The notes beneath the pieces were generated by a model that worked only from the letters and a program-made list of their open reading frames with translations, made no database searches and was not told the origin of the DNA. From NCBI GenBank assembly GCA_019828545.1, contig JACVRA010000401.1, positions 62,001-126,000 of the forward strand: a stretch of 64,000 nucleotides of DNA, given 5' to 3'. The first letter of the stretch is position 1; each line of letters opens with the position of its first letter. This document shows positions 57,638-64,000 of this stretch, piece after piece. The translations under genes were made by a program, and so were the position numbers. Source of the stretch: Paracamarosporium sp. OC-R06-R3. Taxonomy: Eukaryota > Ascomycota > Dothideomycetes > Pleosporales > Didymosphaeriaceae.

Positions 57638-58118
57638 TAATGATACACAGCTCAGGGTAGAGTGCAAGCAAGATAAGCTTAAGTGATTGTGCAATGGATG
57701 AGAATATACGGTAATGGTGGTACGATAACTAACATAAGTATATATATATCTTGGAGACGAGGTTGTGGATGAAGGCTCGGCGGTCCTGACATCGATGTAG
57801 CAGCACGTACCTTTACGTAGATCCCATACAGCTCTTTGATTCACCCTTCAAGAGCTATCCATCCACTTGTGCCAAAGGATCTGTACATCCGGCCGCTAGA
57901 GTGGTGTCGTGCGGGGAAGAAGGGTCTTCGTCAATCATTGGAGCAGCTGAACATCAGTTTGGTGCTACGGAATTTGGACCCGATCACACGCTTTGCGTTC
58001 CGCATACAATATTATTGAAATATCCGAGCTAACTTAAAGAGAAAAGTGAAGAGTCAGTGTGGTGATACACACATTTCGCTACATGCAGGCAACATGGATC
58101 ATCTAAGTCACGCGGTCA
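57638..58118. other. intergenic, EthD upstream region
   Basis: A 481-base spacer between two minus-strand genes, holding the EthD promoter. A TA-repeat lies near 57738-57748. No gene seen. Confidence 0.5.
57910..57916. promoter_or_regulatory. CreA-like site upstream of the EthD gene
   Basis: TGCGGGG on the plus strand, 273 bases before the start at 57637; it contains GCGGGG. Motif evidence only. Confidence 0.35.
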
Positions 58119-59292
58119 TTAGAAAACAACAACCTGCCTCTTCTCAGCTTTCCCGTTCTCCATGTCTTCCACCATTCTTGGTAAGTCCTCGATCTTATTA
58201 AAATCGACATCGGGCTGGATGCTACTGTGCGTTAGCATCTCATGCATCAATATTCTAAAGATCTACTTACCTGTGCTTCGCAGTAAAGTCGACAGCCTTC
58301 TTCATCCGTTGAGGAATGCTAGTGCTATCGGCCTTGATGCGGTACCTTCCCGTAGTTAAGTCAAAGGTGGTGATGAAGTCTAACGGCTTCGGTGCAATGC
58401 CGATGACCATCAGAAGGCCACCAACACGAAGAATATCAGGTGCGCCTGCGTATGCAGCATTGGAAGCTGAGTAGACAGCTGCAGCATGACATCCTTTGCC
58501 ATCTGTGAGCTTCTTCACTTCCTCGACATAGTTCTTATTCGACATAGAGTTGAACACTGCGTCAGCACCAACTTTCCTTGCCATCTCTAACTGCGAATCG
58601 TTGATGTCGAGGCCAATGGTTTTATAGCCCATCTAAATCAAAATGAGTGCTAATTCGCATAGTTGGCAATTAAGTTACTCACCGCCTTTGCGTATTGGAT
58701 AGCATACTGCCCCAGACCTCCGCATCCTATGATGGCCAACCACTGACCTTCCTTCAATTCACAGCTGTCAACCGAGTGAAACGAAGTAATACCGGCGCAA
58801 AACAAAGGTGCCGCTCTCGATATATCCAACTCCTTCGGAAGTAGTACAGCATTCTGCCAATCGACGACCGCATACTCCGCGAAGAAGCCATCAACCACAA
58901 AGCCTTGTAGCTTTGACTTGCCCGTCTCGCAGCGTAAGTTATGTACCAGGCAACCTTCGCACTCGAAGCAACAGTCAATAAAGTAATTGGTGCCTATGGC
59001 ATCCCCGACCTTGAAACCCTTCCCTTCAGCATTCTTGCCAATAGATTCGATGTACCCGACGCCTTCGTGGCCTAGGGTAGCTGGATAGTCTGGCCTCATA
59101 TCCATATGCAGATCTGAGTGGCATAAGGAAGCCGATTGGACTTTGATAAGAAATTGATTATCGTTCGGCCTAGGCTGAGGTATATCGTTGATGACAACCT
59201 TCTTCTGTTTTCTGTTTTTATTTTTGCAAGGTTAGCCTCAAACGTGTCAATTAGACGTCAACGACTTACGGATCCCACTGACCGGCCTTCAT
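58119..59292 (-). CDS. zinc-dependent alcohol dehydrogenase (MDR family)
   Basis: Four exons (59270-59292, 58683-59211, 58271-58632, 58119-58224) give 339 residues. The catalytic zinc site is C38 (SLCHSDLH) with GHEGVG (His56, Glu57). The structural zinc site is a run of cysteines at about 89, 92, 95 and 102 (CFECEGC...RC). The coenzyme motif is GCGGLGQ, followed by LDINDSQLEMA with an acidic residue, favouring NAD. The second and third introns join cleanly. It is related to fungal Adh1-type and alcohol-preferring enzymes. In the cluster it would oxidise the alcohol released by the hydrolase, passing an aldehyde to the aldehyde dehydrogenase at 38.5-40 kb. Confidence 0.95.
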
Positions 59293-59874
59293 GATTACAA
59301 CGCTAGCGAAAAGATAGAACAGATGATCTTGTGCATACACTGAGTACCGTGATGGCTGTCAGGATATATTATAGATACGCGTTTCTTCGTAAACGTGGAC
59401 GTGTAAGGAAGCGAAGCCAGTACCAGATCCCATGTTGGGGCCCAGTTGTTGTATTGAACTACTGACCCCTTCCCGACCCTGCGAGACGGAAAAAGTACCC
59501 CGACCTTTGCTCTGATTGAACGCACTCATGATTTGCTCTTTGTTGTGTTACCATATGGTGGGGACGGCAATGCGGGGAGGCGGGGCCCGGGAGACATAGT
59601 ACGAGTCACAAAGGTCCAATCGTGGATCACACATGAATCATGACTGAACGCCCTTTCAGATTGTTCGTCACATGTGCCCTGACTGCAGAAAGAGCTCTGA
59701 TCAGTTTACGTATAGCAGGTCATCCCGTATCGTCAGAACTCATCGGAAGAGAATAGCTTCTCGACCTCGAAGGTTGTCACGTCACCAAGCAACGGGAAAT
59801 CAAAGGCAAATTCGTTAGCACTGGCAACCTTCACTTATTTTCTGATTGATTTTCGAAAGTACATAACGAGATTG
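59293..59874. other. intergenic, ADH upstream region
   Basis: A 582-base spacer holding the ADH promoter and the 3' flank of the hydrolase gene. GC-rich around 59550-59600. No gene seen. Confidence 0.5.
59571..59577. promoter_or_regulatory. CreA-like sites upstream of ADH
   Basis: TGCGGGG at 59571-59577, with a second GCGGGG directly after it at 59580-59585. Paired sites are what CreA usually needs. Motif evidence only. Confidence 0.4.
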
Positions 59875-60989
59875 CTAAGATACCACCCACTGTACGCCTT
59901 TCGCAAGGTTTGCGTTATACTCATCCCTTGGCTTGTCGAGTTTAGCAGATGGCCATGCCCAGTGGTAATGTGGATATCCTTCATAGAAGTCAAACTTGTA
60001 CGACACCCTTGGCCAATTAGCAATATCTTGTGCACGAACAAAGGCATGCCTTACTTGTTCTCATCTAACTTCTCTTTGAAGAGAAGCCCGTCATCTCGAA
60101 GAGTGTCATGGCCCGCTACGGTCAAATATACCTTTTTTAATTCCCTGATCTTCTGGTGGAGGAGCGGTGAACCGTATGGGTCTGTAGGTGGCGTACCAAA
60201 TGCTCCTACGTGCCATTGTAAGCTCATATCGAAAATATGTCGACAATGACTAACCCCAAAACACGCGCATAGCTTTGTTGGTGTCGATGGTATGGTTGGC
60301 GTGCTCTTCATAAGAAGTGTATCTGGACTTCAGCTCCGCCGGAATTCCATCAGGGTGGATCGTTGCTGGCACCTCGGCCACTACACCAATTAATGATTCT
60401 CCCAAGCCCTCATCAATTGCTTTCAGGGCCAGTGCGATAGCAAGCTGACCTCCGGCGGATACACCAGCCGTAAAGATCTTTCCCTCAGCACCGCCAAGTT
60501 TTTTTGTATTGTTCAGAACCCATTGCAGCCCCGTGAAACAGTCATTTATGAGACCCGGATGCTTGTTCTGTGGAGCAAGGCCATATTCGACTGAAACAAG
60601 CACGACATTGCCACCCTTGGAGATGGACCTACAGAAGGCGTCATCACCTTCGATGTCGCCCATTGCCCAGCCCCCACCGTGGTAGTAAACACCGACAGGT
60701 CTTCCTTCGGAATAACCTTCTGGAGTGTAAATGCGGACCTTCAGGCCGCCATCGATGGTCTGATCCTCAGTCTTCACGGCAGGGTCGGGCGGTGGAAACG
60801 TGTACTTCAAGGCCATCTTCGCACCTATCTTTCCAAATCCTTCAAGACATGCTTGAACAGAGTCGTAAGGAAGCAATAGTCGCTCTCCAAACTCCTCTTC
60901 GAACTTTCCATCATTAGTATCGAATATACTCAAACTCGCACAGCCCTACTCACCTCAATCCAAGGTTTCGCAAAGCCTTCAGCAGCCAT
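59875..60989 (-). CDS. alpha/beta hydrolase, HSL (Abhydrolase_3) family
   Basis: Four exons (60954-60989, 60255-60903, 60055-60205, 59875-60007) give 322 residues. The oxyanion-hole motif HGGGW (87-91) and the nucleophile elbow GVSAGG (about Ser161) define the hormone-sensitive-lipase group. GHDTLRDDG carries the acid and YEGYPHYHW the histidine. No signal peptide, so it is intracellular. Such esterases cleave small acyl esters and lactones. Beside a Baeyer-Villiger enzyme it is the natural candidate to open the ester or lactone product. It shares a 367-base promoter with the divergent acyl-CoA dehydrogenase gene. Confidence 0.93.
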
Positions 60990-61356
60990 TATCAGCCAGC
61001 ACTCGATGATTGAAGCGCATGCCCCTCCATCGTGGATTTCTCCAAGACCTTTTCCTTAGCAAAGCATCCAATCAAACGTCATCCGGTTTCGACTTTGGGC
61101 GGATGGTGGAGATAGTGTTCCGATGGCTAGCGTGCGGGAGGCAAGTCAAGGGTCCAAGCTCCACCTGCACGCTTAAAGTCTTCCAGACATCTGCTAACTT
61201 CCCCGCAACATCCTCGGCCTCCACCAATTCACGCCTGTGAACCCCATTAGGCGTAGTGGAGACATGGACGCGCCATGTAATCCTCAATCGCGTGAATTGA
61301 TTGTTGATCTTCCGGACTGACCTTCGTAATAGCACTAACAGTACCACAGCGACGGC
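60990..61356. promoter_or_regulatory. shared promoter of hydrolase (-) and acyl-CoA dehydrogenase (+)
   Basis: A 367-base divergent region. CCCCGCA at 61201-61207 fits the CreA consensus on the minus strand. Motif evidence only. Confidence 0.4.
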
Positions 61357-62771
61357 ATGGCTTCTAACATCCAGATCGAGGACAACCCGGCGTTCGCACG
61401 CATTCCGCCATGGGTAAAGGCAAAGCTCCGACCGATCGCTATTGAGAAGATTCAGCAAGTTTACGATTGGATCGAGAACGAATGTGTGCCCGCAGAGCGC
61501 ATCTACAAGGCTCAATTGAAGGAGGCCAGATGGACGACTCCCGCCATCGTTACCGAGTTGCGAAAGAAGGCGAAGGCCCAAGGACTTTTTAATCTCTTTC
61601 TACCCAATCACTTTGAGGAAAGTCCGGGTTTGACGAACCTTGAGTATTCTGTTTGTGCGGAGATCATGGGTAGAGTTTATTGGGGTGCTCAGGTGAGCAT
61701 TAAACTCTTATTTTCAAGTGGCACGGAGTGCTAACACCAACCTAGACTTTAAACTGCCATGCTCCAGAAACCGGCAACATCGAGCTGCTTGCGAAATACT
61801 GCACTCCCGAGCAGAAGAAGAAGTGGCTGCACCCTTTAATGAATGGCGACTTTTCCTCCGCATACAGCATGACCGAACCCGACCGTGCCTCGTCAGATGC
61901 TACACAAGTAGGAATCAAGATGGAGATTACGGATAAGGAAGTTGTTATCAACGGTAGAAAGCTGTACGGCAACTGCAAGTACAACGATGAGATGCAGATT
62001 TTTATCCTCATGGGCTGCTCTGACCCGAACAACAAGAATCCCTGGAATAGACATACAACGTTGGTAGTGCCAGCAAACACACCTGGCCTGAAACAAGTGA
62101 GGAATCTGTCCATCATGGGGTACGACTGGGCACCTGAAGGACATGGGGAGTACATCTACGAAAATGTTCGGGTACCGCGAGAAAACATTATCTTGGGCCC
62201 TGGTCGCGCGTTCGAGATCGCGCAAGGCCGTCTCGGCCCCGGTCGTATTCATCACTGCATGCGACTGATCGGTCAGGCCGAGCGTGCATATGAGCTCGCG
62301 CTTGTCCGATGCTACGAGCCACGCAAAAAGCCCCGTGGCAAATTCATCGGCGAATTCGACAGCAACATCGAGCGCATTGCAGAAATGCGCATGACCATCG
62401 ACGCTATGCGGCTTGTCGTTCTCAACGCGGCAGACACCATGGATTTACAAGGCAATAAGGCGGGCCGGTATGCTATTGCGCAGAGCAAGATCATGGTTCC
62501 AAACGCATTACTCAAGGTAATCGATGAGGCTATGCAGATTTATGGTGGCCAGGGGTTGACACAACATACTCCCTTGCCTGAGATATGGACGTATGCACGC
62601 TTCGTTAGAGTAGCCGATGGGCCTGATTCAGCACACAGACATCAGGTGGGAAGAGACCAAATGAAGACTGCGCAGGCTTTCAGGGAGAGGGCTGAAAAGT
62701 ACACTGCGCGGTACAAGGAGCTTTGTAAGAAATGGAACTTGGAACCTGAAGAGTTCTGGGGCATCGTGTAA
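61357..62771 (+). CDS. acyl-CoA dehydrogenase, ACAD10/ACAD11-like
   Basis: Two exons (61357-61692, 61746-62771) give 453 residues. YSMTEPDRASSDATQ is the FAD-binding strand region, RLGPGRIHHCMRLIGQAERA the central helix, and YGGQGLTQHTPL the FAD-binding loop near the C-terminus. TLNCHAPETGN and MGYDWAPEGHGEYIYENVRVP fit the ACAD11 branch rather than short/medium-chain beta-oxidation enzymes. Mammalian ACAD10/11 handle 4-hydroxyacyl-CoAs, with a linked kinase domain phosphorylating the hydroxyl before elimination. Here the kinase-type domain is encoded by the next gene, 559 bases downstream on the same strand. No PTS1 (ends WGIV). A mitochondrial or peroxisomal site is not settled. Confidence 0.93.
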
Positions 62772-63330
62772 TGGTATTGGATAGCGTCACTGAATCATTT
62801 GTACAAATCGGTCCTCACCTTGCAACATATTTTTCCTCCCGTATCATTGTCCACATACGATTCATCGGGCTGCTTCGTGCGCGTAGTGCTTTACAAAGGC
62901 CTCCATCGCGTACATGGAATACCACATAAGGTCAAGAATGCGGGTTTGACCTTGTCCAGGACAAGACTAATGAATCATCACACGTGGTGGATACCCCACG
63001 GTTATTCTCTCCCGAGCCCAGACCTCCCTAGCGTGTTGCAGAGAGCGCAGTGCTAGCCACGCCTCGGCTGTAGGTACACTTTCGCGGCTACGTCGCGAAT
63101 GGCCGGCGCACTGCGGACCAGCTATTGCAGGTTGCGCACAGCTCCAAGGCAAGTTAGCAATCTTCTAAGTTCGACAGAACGGCTCCCCTACGCTTTTGTC
63201 TGTTATCTTGTCAAGTTCAACGGCCATTCCAAGTTGTCTTGCCCTGTCTTAAGATAGGATATTCTACAAGAACACACATTACACGTCAACTAAGATCTGA
63301 GACTCTCAATACAAACAAACACTTTTAATC
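62772..63330. other. intergenic, phosphotransferase upstream region
   Basis: A 559-base spacer between the ACAD and phosphotransferase genes. No CCCCGCA site seen. No gene seen. Confidence 0.5.
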
Positions 63331-64000
63331 ATGGCTGGCCCGGTGAGGCAGCCAATCGACATTCCGTCCTTGGGTGAGCCCTGTTATCCTCGACGTTCCT
63401 CACATATATACACCATTCGTATAATAACTTTGTTACTAGAATCATACATTGAGCGCAAGGTGCCTGCAATTAGTACACCCATTGCTCTCAGGCAGGTGAG
63501 TATCCGACATCACGGTATCACGCTTCACCGATTCACTAACAAATTGATAGTTCGGCTTCGGCCAGAGCAACCCCACATATCAAATCACAGACTCTAAATC
63601 CGACAAATTCGTGCTGCGCAAGAAGCCACCAGGGAAGCTTGTCAGCAAAACTGCCCACAAAGTTGAACGAGAATTCCGAATCCTAAACGCCCTGCAAAAT
63701 ACTGATGTGCCCGTTCCCCGAGTTTACGGGTTATGCGAAGACGACTCTGTTATAGGGTCACCGTTTTACATCATGGAATTTTTAGATGGCAGGATAGTAA
63801 CCGAGCCTCATTTTCCTGGCGTGTCGGCTAAAGAAAGGACAGAAATGTGGCACGACGCGGTGCGCACGCTGGCAAAACTACACCGACTTGATCCAAAAGA
63901 AATCGGGCTAGAAACATACGGAAAGCCGTTGGGATTTTATGACAGGCAAATTAAGACTTTCACAACACTGGGAGAGGCACAGAGTAAAGTGAAGGATGTT
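63331..64000 (+). CDS. APH-family phosphotransferase, ACAD10/11 kinase-domain type, 5' part
   Basis: Three exons begin the gene (63331-63373, 63440-63495, 63551 to the window end); the 3' end is outside. The first 184 residues contain [10 protein letters not shown] (glycine-rich loop), [10 protein letters not shown] with the ATP-binding lysine, a helix with [10 protein letters not shown] (conserved Glu), [22 protein letters not shown] (hinge) and TLAKLHRLD. All match the N-terminal kinase domain of ACAD10/ACAD11 and bacterial LvaA-like proteins. The catalytic Brenner-type HGD motif would be past the edge. A predicted role is phosphorylation of a 4-hydroxyacyl-CoA, so that the neighbouring acyl-CoA dehydrogenase can eliminate phosphate. 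Confidence 0.9.

Overview
The window reads as nuclear DNA of a filamentous ascomycete, most likely a Dothideomycete such as a member of the Pleosporales (an inference from gene style, not a measured placement). Genes lie on both strands. Most carry short introns of about 45-70 bases with GTAAGT-like donors and CTAAC-like branch sites. There is one intron-containing nuclear tRNA gene, and the gene content is fungal: a BEACH-WD40 protein, Dom34, the Pol III subunit RPC34, a HET-domain relic, a Zn2Cys6 regulator and Baeyer-Villiger-type monooxygenases. Exon joins were worked out by hand from splice signals, reading frame and family motifs.

Layout. 0-13 kb: the 3' part of a BEACH protein gene (+), a small zinc-ribbon gene (-), a HET-domain pseudogene with two in-frame stops (+), a tRNA-Thr(CGT) with an intron (-), DOM34 (+), and a gene with an isolated PIF1-like domain (-). 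13-25 kb: an SDR and a Baeyer-Villiger-type monooxygenase (+), a large cyclic-nucleotide-binding/F-box/LRR gene (-), a glycine-zipper protein (-) and a DUF7053 protein (+). 25-38 kb: a class I aminotransferase (-), a TRI12-type MFS transporter (-), RPC34 (+), a class I methyltransferase (+), an intronless methyltransferase of a mainly actinobacterial family (+, probable horizontal transfer), and an unknown coiled-coil protein (+).

38.5-64 kb: thirteen genes that look like a catabolic cluster. They encode an aldehyde dehydrogenase, two SDRs (one ending in SKL), a peroxisomal-type acyl-CoA ligase (ending in AKL), a second Baeyer-Villiger-type monooxygenase, a Zn2Cys6 regulator, a PRISE/SirQ-like reductase, an MFS transporter, an EthD-domain protein, a zinc alcohol dehydrogenase, an HSL-family hydrolase, an ACAD11-like acyl-CoA dehydrogenase, and an ACAD10/11-type phosphotransferase cut by the window end. 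Read as a pathway, enone reduction and Baeyer-Villiger oxidation of a cyclic or alkyl ketone would give a lactone or ester. Hydrolysis would give a hydroxy acid. Alcohol and aldehyde oxidation, CoA activation, and phosphorylation/elimination of a hydroxyacyl-CoA with beta-oxidation would follow. The substrate is unknown. Three divergent gene pairs share short promoters, and CCCCGC/GCGGGG sites, which fit the CreA carbon-repression consensus, recur in the intergenic regions.
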